Part shown: positions 6,641 to 13,087 of the stretch, piece after piece
How positions within the stretch are numbered: the first letter of the stretch is position 1
How the letters are laid out: the number at the start of each line of letters is the position of its first letter
DNA from: a virus
DNA: 42,198 nt
Direction: 5' to 3' (one strand)
Virus record (IMG/VR): IMGVR_UViG_3300045996_000343
Coordinates: 1-42,198 of that record
Notes under the pieces: generated by a model
Told to the model about the DNA's origin: nothing
Databases searched by the model: none
What the model saw: only the letters and a program-made list of their open reading frames with translations
Program-made: the position numbers and the translations under genes

Positions 6641-6991
6641 TGGTAACCTCGTGACAACTACTGTACTCCTGTACAGCCAAATCCGGTAGTTCACTGGAAT
6701 CCTACGCGACCTCGCGGCATCGTCCTACATACCCGAATCATCCGCTGGTGTATCTGCGCGCAGATTTGAGACGGCTCAGCCCGTCGTTCTCCACCCTATA
6801 CCAAACGGTCCACTGAGCAGATTTGGGGACTGTCAGTTCTCCTAATACGGATGTACTAGCGTCCCACTACGCCGTTCATCCACTGGTGCACAAATTTGCG
6901 TTTGACCTACCGAATACGGTTGACACGCGCTCCGAATTCGGTAGACTGCGTTCTATCGGCTCTAACGAGCCAAACACTGGAGAGAAGCGAG
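6641..6991. promoter_or_regulatory. Control region between XRE gene and rightward operon
   Basis: 351 bp without a gene. It contains a TACTGTACTCCTGTACAG-type inverted repeat just upstream of the XRE gene (about 6658-6676), a half site CCGGTAG near 6683, several CxAATxCGG-like elements (near 6733 and 6843), and the operator-covered promoter at 6906-6947. The rest shows nothing I can assign. Confidence 0.6.
6906..6947 (+). promoter_or_regulatory. Rightward operon promoter with two operators
   Basis: TTGACA (6920-6925), 16-nt spacer, TAGACT (6942-6947). An operator CCTACCG-AATA-CGGTTGA (6906-6923) overlaps the -35 and a second, CGCTCCG-AATT-CGGTAGA (6928-6945), fills the spacer and -10. Both match the palindrome at 5628-5645, so the same repressor probably silences both outward promoters. 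Confidence 0.78.
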
Positions 6992-7261
6992 ATGAGCGAA
7001 CAGCGCGTCTACAAAGTGCCAGCCCTGTTCTGGCTCGATCACGAGGATCGCAGCCCGTGTGACCGCCCCGAGCAGATGGCGGAGCTGCAAAGCATCCAGG
7101 GTCGCGTGGCTTACATCATGGCGAACGCGGAGCAGTTGGAGTGCCTGCGCAGCGATGCCGAGTTCTATGCGGGGGACAACGTGGATGACTGCAAGAGCAT
7201 TCAGCGCAGCGCAAGGGCCACGCTGGAAGCGCTTGCAAAAGCCAAGAACGAAACGCGATGA
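6992..7261 (+). CDS. First gene of the rightward accessory operon
   Basis: 89 residues (MSEQRVYKVPALFWLDHEDR). Start preceded by GGAGAGAAGCGAG. Mostly helical, acidic, with an ARATLEALAKAKNETR end. No signal, membrane segment or metal motif. It is the first product from the repressor-controlled promoter at 6920, so it would be made immediately on infection or induction. No family recognised. Confidence 0.72.
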   Translation: MSEQRVYKVPALFWLDHEDRSPCDRPEQMAELQSIQGRVAYIMANAEQLECLRSDAEFYAGDNVDDCKSIQRSARATLEALAKAKNETR

Positions 7262-7446
7262 ACAAGCCGACCCCGTTGACCCCATCCCAGCGGTCTGCCT
7301 TGGAATTGTTAGCGCGTGGGCGCAGCCTCCGTGGCCTCGCGCATGGAGTGACGATTAACCACCTGAAGATGAAGCGGTTAATCGAGGACAGCGACACGAT
7401 CACCGAAGCGGGACGCGCTGCCATCGCCAAGGCTACGGGAGCCTGA
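7258..7446 (+). CDS. Small HTH-like protein
   Basis: 62 residues (MNKPTPLTPSQRSALELLAR...), start overlapping the previous stop as ATGA. The sequence LTPSQRSALELLARGRSLRG and ITEAGRAAIAKATG resembles a compact winged-helix type domain found in many small phage proteins. Could bind DNA; target unknown. Confidence 0.66.
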   Translation: MNKPTPLTPSQRSALELLARGRSLRGLAHGVTINHLKMKRLIEDSDTITEAGRAAIAKATGA

Positions 7447-7447
7447 C

Positions 7448-8146
7448 ATGGCCTACCAACCCCACCCTACTGGAGATGAGATGACCAACAGCGGCTCCAA
7501 GCGCAAGCCCTGTCAGCCAGTGGTGGCCGGGGAGCGTTTCGGTCGGCTGGTTGCGGTGCGGCTCGTCTCCAGCACCGGGCCCGCCAAGTGGGATGTGCTT
7601 TGCGACTGCGGGGCATCGAAGACTATTGCTGCTCGGTCGCTCAGAAAAGGTAGCAGCCGTAGCTGCGGTTGCCTACAGCGAGAGCTGATGGCGGCGCGGA
7701 ATGCAACGCATGGCCGCACCTACACGTCGATGTACACCCTGTGGGGCAGCATGTTCAACCGCTGCTGCCGGCCCACCCATGAGAGCTACCCGGCCTACGG
7801 CGGGCGTGGCATCAAGATTTGCGAGCGCTGGAAGTCTTTCGAGAACTTCCTGGCCGACATGGGTGAGCGCCCGACTCCACAGCACTCCCTTGACCGCATC
7901 GACGTAGACGGTGACTACGAACCCGGGAACGTCAGGTGGGCGACCCAGAAGGAGCAGTGCAGGAACAAGCGGACGAACCGTCTGATTGAGATCGACGGGG
8001 TGAGTCGCTGTGTATCGGAGTGGTGCGAGATCTTCGGCACCCCCGTGAGGCGAGCGTTCGGCCGTCTCCAAACAGGCTGGAATCCGATCGACGCTGTGCG
8101 GATGGCAAAGCAGCCCAGCCTGCGCCGCCACTACGGCCCCAGATAA
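7448..8146 (+). CDS. HNH-type homing endonuclease-like protein
   Basis: 232 residues (199 if ATG 7481, which has GGAG upstream, is used). Order: GERFGRLVAVR strand region, CDCG...SCGCL Cys cluster, then HGRTYTSMYTLWGSMFNRC, YGGRGIKICERW, SLDRIDVDGDYEPGNVRWAT and a C-terminal region with VSEWCEIFGTP that looks like a DNA-binding repeat. This is a widespread family of free-standing phage HNH-like nucleases. It may be a selfish insertion rather than a phage function. Active-site assignment is by family pattern. Confidence 0.8.
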   Translation: MAYQPHPTGDEMTNSGSKRKPCQPVVAGERFGRLVAVRLVSSTGPAKWDVLCDCGASKTIAARSLRKGSSRSCGCLQRELMAARNATHGRTYTSMYTLWGSMFNRCCRPTHESYPAYGGRGIKICERWKSFENFLADMGERPTPQHSLDRIDVDGDYEPGNVRWATQKEQCRNKRTNRLIEIDGVSRCVSEWCEIFGTPVRRAFGRLQTGWNPIDAVRMAKQPSLRRHYGPR

Positions 8147-8164
8147 GAAACAAAGAGGATTCCC

Positions 8165-8326
8165 ATGCAAACCATCCTCCGCGACCAGCGCATCCCTGAT
8201 TGCCTCGGAGCGCAAAAAGACAGTTCGGTCAATTTGACCGTTCCCACCGATAGGCCGGAGAGTCGCGCATCGACCGCTGGCGTGCGGGTGCTGGGCGAAG
8301 CCAACAAGGAGCCGAAGCATGGATGA
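8165..8326 (+). CDS. Small protein containing a repeat copy
   Basis: 53 residues (MQTILRDQRIPDCLGAQKDS...), start preceded by AAAGAGGATTCCC. Residues 23-36 (NLTVPTDRPESRAS) come from repeat R9. Overlaps the next gene by 8 bases. Basic tail. Low complexity and no recognised domain, so it may be a minor or non-functional product. Confidence 0.5.
   Translation: MQTILRDQRIPDCLGAQKDSSVNLTVPTDRPESRASTAGVRVLGEANKEPKHG
8231..8274 (+). repeat. Dispersed 44-bp repeat R9
   Basis: Left core TTTGACC, 16-nt spacing, right core GCCGGAGAGTC then GCGCATCG. The most diverged copy on the left side; its right end matches R4. Confidence 0.65.
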
Positions 8327-8633
8327 GCCGATCTACACCGAAAAGCAGATGCAGGAGCGGCTGGGGCTGGCCCGTGCCGCCGCGCGTGAGAAGGCATGGC
8401 GCGACCTGATGCGCCGCTTCACCTATGCCCAGCGGAAGCACTTCGCGCACCTGCTGGCGCATGACTACACGATCACCGCCATCGAGTTCGAGGACGCCTA
8501 TGGGATGCGTCCCGACCGCATGGCGGGGGCCGTGAGCCGCGAGGACGCGAGCAAGTCGCTGGCCGAAGAACGTCAGCGGCGGTGGGCCGAGAAGCAGGAC
8601 GAGCCGCCGACGGCCGATGGAGGCCAGCAATGA
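8319..8633 (+). CDS. Accessory protein of unknown function
   Basis: 104 residues (MDEPIYTEKQMQERLGLARA...), highly helical and charged, Ala/Arg-rich (AAAREKAWRDLMRRFTYAQRKH). C-terminal tail acidic and Pro-rich. Overlaps its neighbours on both sides. No motif supports a function. Confidence 0.7.
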   Translation: MDEPIYTEKQMQERLGLARAAAREKAWRDLMRRFTYAQRKHFAHLLAHDYTITAIEFEDAYGMRPDRMAGAVSREDASKSLAEERQRRWAEKQDEPPTADGGQQ

Positions 8634-8941
8634 ACCTCGTCACCTTCCCTCCCCACTCCGACACCCTCGGAGCGCATGAGAACTACTCCGTACTGACAGA
8701 CCAGGCAGACGAAGCCGACATCCGCCGCCGCGCCGAAGAAGACGCAGGCGTCAGGACTCGGCCAGCTCGCAAGGAGATTGCCGCTCTGGCAACGAACCTC
8801 ACCGAGCAAGAGGTGTGCGCCCTGATTTCCTCTGTGATCGGGGTCATCAACAAGTGCGGCTGGAACCATACATCCGAAGCGGTTACGGCTATGGAGTACC
8901 TGCTGGACGCGCATACCACCCTTGAAAGGGCATCGCTGTGA
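8630..8941 (+). CDS. Accessory protein of unknown function
   Basis: 103 residues from ATG 8630, overlapping the previous stop as ATGA (an upstream in-frame ATG at 8582 would lie inside the previous gene). Helical: DEADIRRRAEEDAGVR, then LTEQEVCALISSVIGVINKC, then SEAVTAMEYLLDAH. It resembles small phage helical bundle proteins; function unknown. Confidence 0.7.
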   Translation: MNLVTFPPHSDTLGAHENYSVLTDQADEADIRRRAEEDAGVRTRPARKEIAALATNLTEQEVCALISSVIGVINKCGWNHTSEAVTAMEYLLDAHTTLERASL

Positions 8942-9075
8942 ACTGCTGCACCAACGAATGCCGGGAGGGCCGGGATTGCCCTTACCGCACCACCTGGAAC
9001 GGACCTGCCCTGCTGTGGGGTGCCGTCTTCAGCTTGGCTTGCTGGTCTGCCCTTGCTCTGGTGTTGCTGTCGTGA
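8938..9075 (+). CDS. Small Cys-rich membrane protein
   Basis: 45 residues from GTG 8938, GTGA overlap with the previous gene. N-terminal Cys cluster (NCCTNECREGRDCPYR) followed by one transmembrane segment (about residues 22-44, ALLWGAVFSLACWSALALVLL). Small phage proteins with an N-terminal xCREGRDCPxR motif and one membrane segment recur in phages of proteobacteria. Function unknown. Confidence 0.72.
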   Translation: MNCCTNECREGRDCPYRTTWNGPALLWGAVFSLACWSALALVLLS

Positions 9076-9209
9076 ATCGCGCCCTCTTTCCTTTGGTCCG
9101 ACTGTGGAAGCTGTCCATCTATCGGTGGGCGCTCAAGGAAATCCACCCTATGCACCCGGATGTGCCCTACCTCGTCATGGAACTTCACCGCTGGGAGAAC
9201 ACGAAATGA
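9072..9209 (+). CDS. Small protein of unknown function
   Basis: 45 residues from GTG 9072, overlapping GTGA upstream and ATGA downstream. Contains LVRLWKLSIYRWALKEIHPMHPD, an amphipathic basic/aromatic helix. The chain of 4-base overlaps supports it as a real gene. No family recognised. Confidence 0.62.
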   Translation: MNRALFPLVRLWKLSIYRWALKEIHPMHPDVPYLVMELHRWENTK

Positions 9210-9508
9210 ACGACCTGCATTCGGCAATCATGAATCTGCGCCACAAGGCTCACGACGACTGCATGACGCCGACCGAACGCATGGGCTATGCCGCCGGACA
9301 CCGTGACGCTCGCCACGCTGCTGCTGAACTGGCGTCCGAATCTGTCTCCACTCTCCAAGCACGTATCACCGAACTGGAAGAAGCACTGAGAGAGGCGGTC
9401 AGGCTTTACGCGAACTACGGCCTTGTCGCTGGAGCGATCGATGGCGAGCCGATGGCAGCTGGCAAGTGGATCAACGCTGCCCGCGCCGCACTGAAGGAGC
9501 CGAAATGA
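9206..9508 (+). CDS. Helical accessory protein
   Basis: 100 residues (MNDLHSAIMNLRHKAHDDCM...). PTERMGYAAGHRDARHAAAELA then a coiled-coil segment (SVSTLQARITELEEALREAV) and a short C-terminal domain. This arrangement is common among phage accessory proteins of unknown function. ATGA overlap on both sides. Confidence 0.72.
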   Translation: MNDLHSAIMNLRHKAHDDCMTPTERMGYAAGHRDARHAAAELASESVSTLQARITELEEALREAVRLYANYGLVAGAIDGEPMAAGKWINAARAALKEPK

Positions 9509-9699
9509 ACGACGAATTCGTAGATCGCGGTCCATTGACCCACCCCGTGGAGTTGTTCTGCAGTTCCTGCCGGGATGGAGTCTGCCCCGTGCCCTACTCA
9601 TGCGGAGTACCAGCCGAACAAACGAGGGGCATCAAGTCCCTGGCGGTTCTTACTGCTCTTCTTAGAACTACGAAAGGCAAAGGCAATGAAGACCGTTAA
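9505..9699 (+). CDS. Small Cys-rich protein
   Basis: 64 residues (MNDEFVDRGPLTHPVELFCSS...). Cys at CSSCRDGVCPVPYSC could form a small zinc site. The tail (KSLAVLTALLRTTKGKG) is basic. Overlaps the next gene by 13 bases. Function unknown. Confidence 0.62.
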   Translation: MNDEFVDRGPLTHPVELFCSSCRDGVCPVPYSCGVPAEQTRGIKSLAVLTALLRTTKGKGNEDR

Positions 9700-10027
9700 T
9701 TCAGATTTGACCTCGGACTCCGTGACGGCGGAGAGTCTTGCAAAGAAGCCGGGTCGGCTGCGCTGGAAGAAGCATGAACGCGAAACCGGTCTGCGCGCTA
9801 TCGGAGCTGGCCCGCGTGGCAGCGATTACACGGACGGGGTTACGAAGTACGCCACGGTTTACGCCCACAGCCACCGTCATACGGGAAAGCGCGGGTGGTG
9901 GTGGACTGCGCGCGTTAACGGCGGGTTCATCAACCACTCCGACCTTGAGGGTCTTGACGAAGCCACCGCCAAGCAGCAAGCGCAGGAATACGTAAAGGCG
10001 CAGCTCGGCAAAGCCAGCCATGACTGA
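9687..10027 (+). CDS. Accessory protein with repeat-encoded N-terminus
   Basis: 113 residues from ATG 9687. Residues 6-21 (SDLTSDSVTAESLAKK) come from repeat R8. The rest, RLRWKKHERETGLRAIGAG through VTKYATVYAHSHR and RGWWWTARVNGGFINH, is a compact beta-rich domain with many aromatics; EATAKQQAQEYVKAQL is a terminal helix. The TAESL stretch is shared with the genes at 4061 and 15573, which are otherwise unrelated. Function unknown. Confidence 0.74.
9704..9747 (+). repeat. Dispersed 44-bp repeat R8
   Basis: TTTGACCTCGGACTCC, then GACGGCGGAGAGTCTTGC, with 16-nt core spacing. Lies within codons 6-20 of the gene starting at 9687. Confidence 0.88.
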
Positions 10028-10190
10028 AGACAAGCTGCTTGAGCTTTGCCGCGACATCGCTGGCGAACTGAAGGATGAGGACTACTTCAACCGCTGCCCG
10101 ATCTGCGAAGGGTTGGGCATCGTCAACGACCAAGCCGGAACCGCCGTCCAGTGTCCGGACTGCGAAGGCGACGGATTCACCGCTATCTAG
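10020..10190 (+). CDS. Small double zinc-knuckle protein
   Basis: 56 residues (MTEDKLLELCRDIAGELKDE...). Two CxxCxGxG units (CPICEGLG and CPDCEGDG) spaced about 20 residues apart give a DnaJ-type cysteine-rich zinc module. A helical N-terminus precedes it. It may bind nucleic acid or a protein partner; nothing more is visible. Confidence 0.72.
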   Translation: MTEDKLLELCRDIAGELKDEDYFNRCPICEGLGIVNDQAGTAVQCPDCEGDGFTAI

Positions 10191-10198
10191 GAACGACC

Positions 10199-10735
10199 AT
10201 GAGCGAACGCGCGCTGGCTGAATGCTTTGGAGGCGAGTGGAAGCCGCACCCTGCGAACCATTCGTATTTCTTTTCAAGAGAAGGGAATGCCGCAAGCATC
10301 ACCGAGCGTGGAGGCAAGACCTACGTGAAGCTCCTGAAGGGTTGCAGATCGGGGCAGCAAGGATACCGAGCCATTTCGCACCCAATCGGCGGCGGTCGGT
10401 ATGGGCGCATCTACATCCATCGCGCTGTGTGCGAACTGTTCGTAGGCGAACCGCCGTCTGCCGGGTTGGTCGTGCGTCACCTTGACTGCAACAAAGACAA
10501 CAACAGGGCGAGCAACTTAGCCTGGGGAACCCACGCAGAAAACGCTCTGGACGGCGTGCGCAATGGTCGGATACGCAAGGGGCCAGATAGCCCTAACACC
10601 AGCGTCTCCCCGAATGAGGCTCTGAGCATGCGGCTGATGCGCAATAACGGATACACGTACAGAGAAATCGGCGAGGCATTCGGCGTTTCTCGCATGACGG
10701 CCACTCGCATAGTCAACCACAAGGAATGGGTATGA
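10199..10735 (+). CDS. HNH homing endonuclease with C-terminal HTH
   Basis: 178 residues. GRIYIHRAVCELFVGEPP, VVRHLDCNKDNNRASNLAWGT and HAEN are the HNH_3-type nuclease core; the C-terminal part (SPNEALSMRLMRNNGYTYREIGEAFGVSR, MTATRIVNH) is a helix-turn-helix. This is the typical architecture of phage free-standing homing endonucleases. Sits directly before the recombination genes. Confidence 0.85.
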   Translation: MSERALAECFGGEWKPHPANHSYFFSREGNAASITERGGKTYVKLLKGCRSGQQGYRAISHPIGGGRYGRIYIHRAVCELFVGEPPSAGLVVRHLDCNKDNNRASNLAWGTHAENALDGVRNGRIRKGPDSPNTSVSPNEALSMRLMRNNGYTYREIGEAFGVSRMTATRIVNHKEWV

Positions 10736-11325
10736 GCGAACTTTTGAAGATCAACGTAAGTGGGCACATAGAGTCCAAAAACGGCCTGAGTTACCTCTCC
10801 TGGGCTTGGGCGTGGTCAACGGTCCTGACCATCGACCCCGACGCCGAATGGGAGGCGAGCGAGTACAAGGCCCCTGACGGCACTGACTGGCCCTGTATGT
10901 TCCTTCCCGATGGGTCGGCCATGGTCAAGGTGTCCGTCACCATCAAGGGCAAGTCCAAGCGCGCCCTGCTGCCGGTCATGGATCACCGGAACAAGGCCAT
11001 CAAGAACCCGGACGCCTTCGCGGTCAACACCGCCGTCCAGCGCTGTCTGGTCAAGGCGATTTCCATGCACGGGCTGGGCCTCTACATCTACGCCGGGGAA
11101 GACCTCCCGCCGATGGACACCGCAGCCCTGGACGAACTCCTGACTGACATCGTGGCCGCACATGAGGCCGGCAAGACGCTGGAAGCCGTGGCCCTGTGGT
11201 ACGGCAGCGAAACGATCCGCATGAGCAACGAAGCCCGCGAGTACGCATGGGGACAACTGCGGGAATGGAGCGCCATCCGCTCCGCGATTAAGCAAAACAA
11301 ACCTGAACTGAAGGAAGCAGCGTAA
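10732..11325 (+). CDS. Single-strand annealing protein (DUF1071 type)
   Basis: 197 residues from ATG 10732 with AAGGA upstream (an ATG 6 nt earlier is less well placed). The SYLSWAWAWSTVLTIDPDAEW opening, PCMFLPDGSAMVKVSVTIKGK, and NPDAFAVNTAVQRCLVKAISMHGLG are hallmarks of the DUF1071 family, placed with phage recombinases of the Sak/Rad52-like group. It should anneal complementary single strands for homologous recombination. Directly followed by an SSB-like gene. Confidence 0.82.
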   Translation: MSELLKINVSGHIESKNGLSYLSWAWAWSTVLTIDPDAEWEASEYKAPDGTDWPCMFLPDGSAMVKVSVTIKGKSKRALLPVMDHRNKAIKNPDAFAVNTAVQRCLVKAISMHGLGLYIYAGEDLPPMDTAALDELLTDIVAAHEAGKTLEAVALWYGSETIRMSNEAREYAWGQLREWSAIRSAIKQNKPELKEAA

Positions 11326-11663
11326 TGGAAGTCTCTATCAAGTGGTTCAATGACCAATTTAATGTGCTCCTGGCATCTAAGGCCGGGGCCGAGCCATTCC
11401 TAGAGATTAAGGGATGTAGGCTCGCAAGCGGCTCCAACGGGCCCTTCGTTGGCTGGCCTGCGACCAAGAACGCGTCCACCGGGAAGTGGTGGAACCACTG
11501 CTACGCATCCGAGAAGTTCAATGCCGTTGTTCTGGAGAAAGCCCAAGCCACCCAGCAACAGGCTCCGCGCGGCGGCGGAGGCGGCAGGCAGCGCCAGGAG
11601 GATGTGGACTCCGATATACCGTTTAGCGATCCGCTCAAGGGGAAGCTGTGGGCGATCCAGTAA
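11325..11663 (+). CDS. SSB/SpoVG-like single-strand DNA-binding partner
   Basis: 112 residues; ATG shares a base with the upstream TAA. Core FLEIKGCRLASGSNGPFVGW and STGKWWNHCYASEKF resembles the SpoVG-type beta fold. A Gly/Gln-rich linker (about residues 72-92) leads to DSDIPF at 95-100, like the acidic tail of bacterial SSB that recruits repair proteins, here followed by 12 extra residues. I infer an ssDNA-binding partner of the annealing protein. Confidence 0.65.
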   Translation: MEVSIKWFNDQFNVLLASKAGAEPFLEIKGCRLASGSNGPFVGWPATKNASTGKWWNHCYASEKFNAVVLEKAQATQQQAPRGGGGGRQRQEDVDSDIPFSDPLKGKLWAIQ

Positions 11664-12103
11664 AGCGCTGCTTCAAGTGCCTGTCTGAGAAGCCGTTGGC
11701 CGAGTTCTACCGGCACGCTCAGATGGGAGACGGGCATCTGAACAAGTGCAAAGAATGCACCAAGCTAGATGTCAGAAAGCACCGCCAGGAGCATTGGGAG
11801 CAGGTACGCGCCTACGACCGTATGCGCGCATCCCAGCCGCACAGGGTGGCGCTTCGGAATCGAGTGATCGCGGAGTACGAGGCCAGGTTTCCAAACCGTA
11901 AGAAGGCAAACACTGCTGTTGGCAACGCCATACGGGATGGGAAGCTGAAGAAGCAGCCCTGCTGGGTTTGCGGTGAGTCTGCCGTTGCCCACCACCCGGA
12001 CTACGACAGGCCGCTAGAAGTTGTGTGGCTATGCCAGCCGCACCACAAACAGACCCATGCGCTAGTGGCGAACGACGCGGACTATGAAAAGACCGCCTTC
12101 TAA
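11648..12103 (+). CDS. HNH-like nuclease with N-terminal zinc finger
   Basis: 151 residues from GTG 11648, overlapping the previous gene by 16 bases. N-terminal CFKCLSEKPLAEFYRH and CKECTKLD form a CxxC...CxxC finger; C-terminal CWVCGES, AHHPDYDRPLEVVWLC and HHKQTH make an HNH-type metal site. Phage proteins of this kind are common and are annotated as HNH nucleases or zinc-finger proteins. A copy of the 44-bp repeat spans its stop codon. Confidence 0.75.
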   Translation: MGDPVKRCFKCLSEKPLAEFYRHAQMGDGHLNKCKECTKLDVRKHRQEHWEQVRAYDRMRASQPHRVALRNRVIAEYEARFPNRKKANTAVGNAIRDGKLKKQPCWVCGESAVAHHPDYDRPLEVVWLCQPHHKQTHALVANDADYEKTAF

Positions 12104-12224
12104 GCCAGATTCTCCGCTGTCAGGAAAGGCGCTACCAAGTGAAAAAGATGGATTTTGGGGTTTGGAGGCTATGGTGAAAAGACTAGAGAACGATGGGGTG
12201 AAGGAGAACGGCAATGCTTGTTGA
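12084..12224 (+). CDS. Small protein with repeat-encoded N-terminus
   Basis: 46 residues (MKRPPSKPDSPLSGKALPSE...), start 20 bases before the end of the previous gene. Residues 6-20 are encoded by repeat R3 read in reverse (PDSPLSGKALPSEK). The rest (WGLEAMVKRLENDGVKENG) is a helix with charges. Overlaps the next gene by 11 bases. Moderate support only. Confidence 0.5.
   Translation: MKRPPSKPDSPLSGKALPSEKDGFWGLEAMVKRLENDGVKENGNAC
12098..12141 (-). repeat. Dispersed 44-bp repeat R3
   Basis: Read on the minus strand: CACTTGGTAGCGCC, then GACAGCGGAGAATCTGGC. Core spacing 16 nt. It spans the stop codon of the HNH-like gene (12103). Confidence 0.8.
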
Positions 12225-12372
12225 CCCAGACGGCCTTGCGCTGGTGTGCATCGCTTGCGGTGCAATCGGCTTTCTCATTGGGTGGGTGGGTGGCGTTGTC
12301 GAAGGAGCGCAGCGCGAACGTGCCCATGGCGCGTCTCCTCTCCCCGATGATTCAGGGGGAGAACAGCCATGA
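12214..12372 (+). CDS. Small membrane protein between two inverted repeats
   Basis: 52 residues (MLVDPDGLALVCIACGAIGF...). One transmembrane segment at about 8-30 rich in Gly (GAIGFLIGWVGGVV), then a hydrophilic tail (EGAQRERAHGASPLPDDSGG). RBS AAGGAGAACGGCA before ATG. Repeat R3 lies upstream and R4 directly at the stop, in opposite orientation, as for the membrane gene at 4067-4201. Function unknown. Confidence 0.74.
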   Translation: MLVDPDGLALVCIACGAIGFLIGWVGGVVEGAQRERAHGASPLPDDSGGEQP

Positions 12373-12422
12373 AGGCAGATTTGGGAGCGGCCATCTGCAC
12401 GGCGGAGAGTCACGCATCGTGA
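12369..12422 (+). CDS. 17-residue ORF encoded by repeat R4
   Basis: ATG overlaps the previous stop (ATGA) and the ORF ends in TGA overlapping a GTG start, giving MKADLGAAICTAESHAS. Nearly all of it is repeat sequence. It may only serve to carry ribosomes to the next gene. Confidence 0.4.
   Translation: MKADLGAAICTAESHAS
12378..12421 (+). repeat. Dispersed 44-bp repeat R4
   Basis: GATTTGGGAGCGG, then CACGGCGGAGAGTCACGCATCG; 16-nt core spacing. Its GGAG lies 11 nt before the GTG start at 12419 and could act as ribosome site. Confidence 0.85.
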
Positions 12423-12643
12423 CGGACGCCGAACTGCAGCGGAAGCTGGAGAAGCTCGTCGCGCTGGCGAATGAACTGGACGCCGAGGCGAAGGCGCGCT
12501 ACGGCCCGGAGGGCTTTCTGTTCTATGAAGCGGGTGGCAACTTCCACATCATGGATGGTGACAGCGCGGCATTCAATCGCCGCCAGCGGCACATCCGCGC
12601 AAGCTCCCACGCTCTATGCCACATGGGAGCAGGCGCATGGTGA
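12419..12643 (+). CDS. Accessory protein of unknown function
   Basis: 74 residues from GTG 12419, GTGA overlap with the mini-ORF. VTDAELQRKLEKLVALANELD is a helical N-terminus, then ARYGPEGFLFYEAGGNFHIMDGD, a small beta part, and RRQRHIRASSHALC. The upstream in-frame region is better explained by the membrane protein in another frame. Flanked by repeats R4 and R5 in opposite orientation. Confidence 0.66.
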   Translation: MTDAELQRKLEKLVALANELDAEAKARYGPEGFLFYEAGGNFHIMDGDSAAFNRRQRHIRASSHALCHMGAGAW

Positions 12644-12656
12644 ACGGAGCGTGACC

Positions 12657-12767
12657 ATGCAACAACCTATGCCAGATTCTCCGCTGTCACGAAGTCCGAG
12701 CCCAAATGAAAAAGCATCTCCCCTCCCCCTTCTGACTCCCAGAGTTATCTATATAGCCTATGAGTGA
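12657..12767 (+). CDS. Short ORF largely encoded by repeat R5
   Basis: 36 residues, N-terminal part MQQPMPDSPLSRSPSPNEK from the reversed repeat and a short hydrophobic tail (LLTPRVIYIAYE). RBS is poor (GGAGCGTGACC). Whether it is translated is doubtful; the shared DSPLS pattern with 12084 may just reflect the DNA repeat. Confidence 0.35.
   Translation: MQQPMPDSPLSRSPSPNEKASPLPLLTPRVIYIAYE
12666..12709 (-). repeat. Dispersed 44-bp repeat R5
   Basis: Minus-strand reading: CATTTGGGCTCGGACTTC, then GTGACAGCGGAGAATCTGGC. 16-nt core spacing. Same right-end variant as R3. Confidence 0.88.
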
Positions 12768-12784
12768 CAAACAGCCTTCAATTC

Positions 12785-12828
12785 AATGTGGGCTCGTCCT
12801 CCTTCCATTCGGAGAATCTAGCTATGAG
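12785..12828 (+). repeat. Dispersed 44-bp repeat R6
   Basis: TGTGGGCTCGTCC, then CATTCGGAGAATCTAGC. Core spacing 16 nt. Its GGAG sits 9 nt before the ATG at 12824 and is the only visible ribosome site for that gene. Confidence 0.8.
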
Positions 12829-13036
12829 CGCCCGTGACCGCGTAGACCTCAGTGAAATCTGGAGAGCTGAAATGCTGTCCGTCGAGGACATAGCAAAGAT
12901 GTGGAAAGTAGACCGCACCTACGCTCGGGACAAGCTTACAAAGAGCGAGGGCTTCCCCTCTCCTGCCCCTGGGTCTACTCGTAGGTTTCAGAGGTGGCTG
13001 CGTTCTCAAGTTGAGGCGTTTGCGAGAGGGGAATGA
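12824..13036 (+). CDS. AlpA/excisionase-like DNA-binding protein
   Basis: 70 residues from ATG 12824 (MSARDRVDLSEIWRAEM); GTG 12764 in frame would add repeat-encoded SSSFHSENLA. MLSVEDIAKMWKVDRTYARD, then GFPSPAPGSTRRFQRWLRSQVEAF is the winged-helix layout of AlpA/Xis-type proteins (helix, turn, FPxP, wing, W). Close to the integrase, so excisionase is a fair guess. Confidence 0.72.
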   Translation: MSARDRVDLSEIWRAEMLSVEDIAKMWKVDRTYARDKLTKSEGFPSPAPGSTRRFQRWLRSQVEAFARGE

Positions 13037-13043
13037 TTCTTTT

Positions 13044-13087
13044 TATCTGACCTCGGCTTTCCTGATGGCGGAGAATCTTGCCGAGGC
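13044..13087 (+). repeat. Dispersed 44-bp repeat R7
   Basis: TATCTGACCTCGGC, then GATGGCGGAGAATCTTGCCGAGGC; 16-nt core spacing. Located in the 5' leader of rtcB. CCTCGGC and GCCGAGG could pair across the copy. Confidence 0.88.

Noticed and set aside
9719-9745. Conserved hairpin CTCCG-CGGAG within the 44-bp repeat
   Set aside because: The pairing exists in R8 but is lost in most other copies, so it is not a shared structure.
12737-12755. Promoter TATATA before gene 12824
   Set aside because: No -35 at proper distance; AT-rich word alone is not enough.
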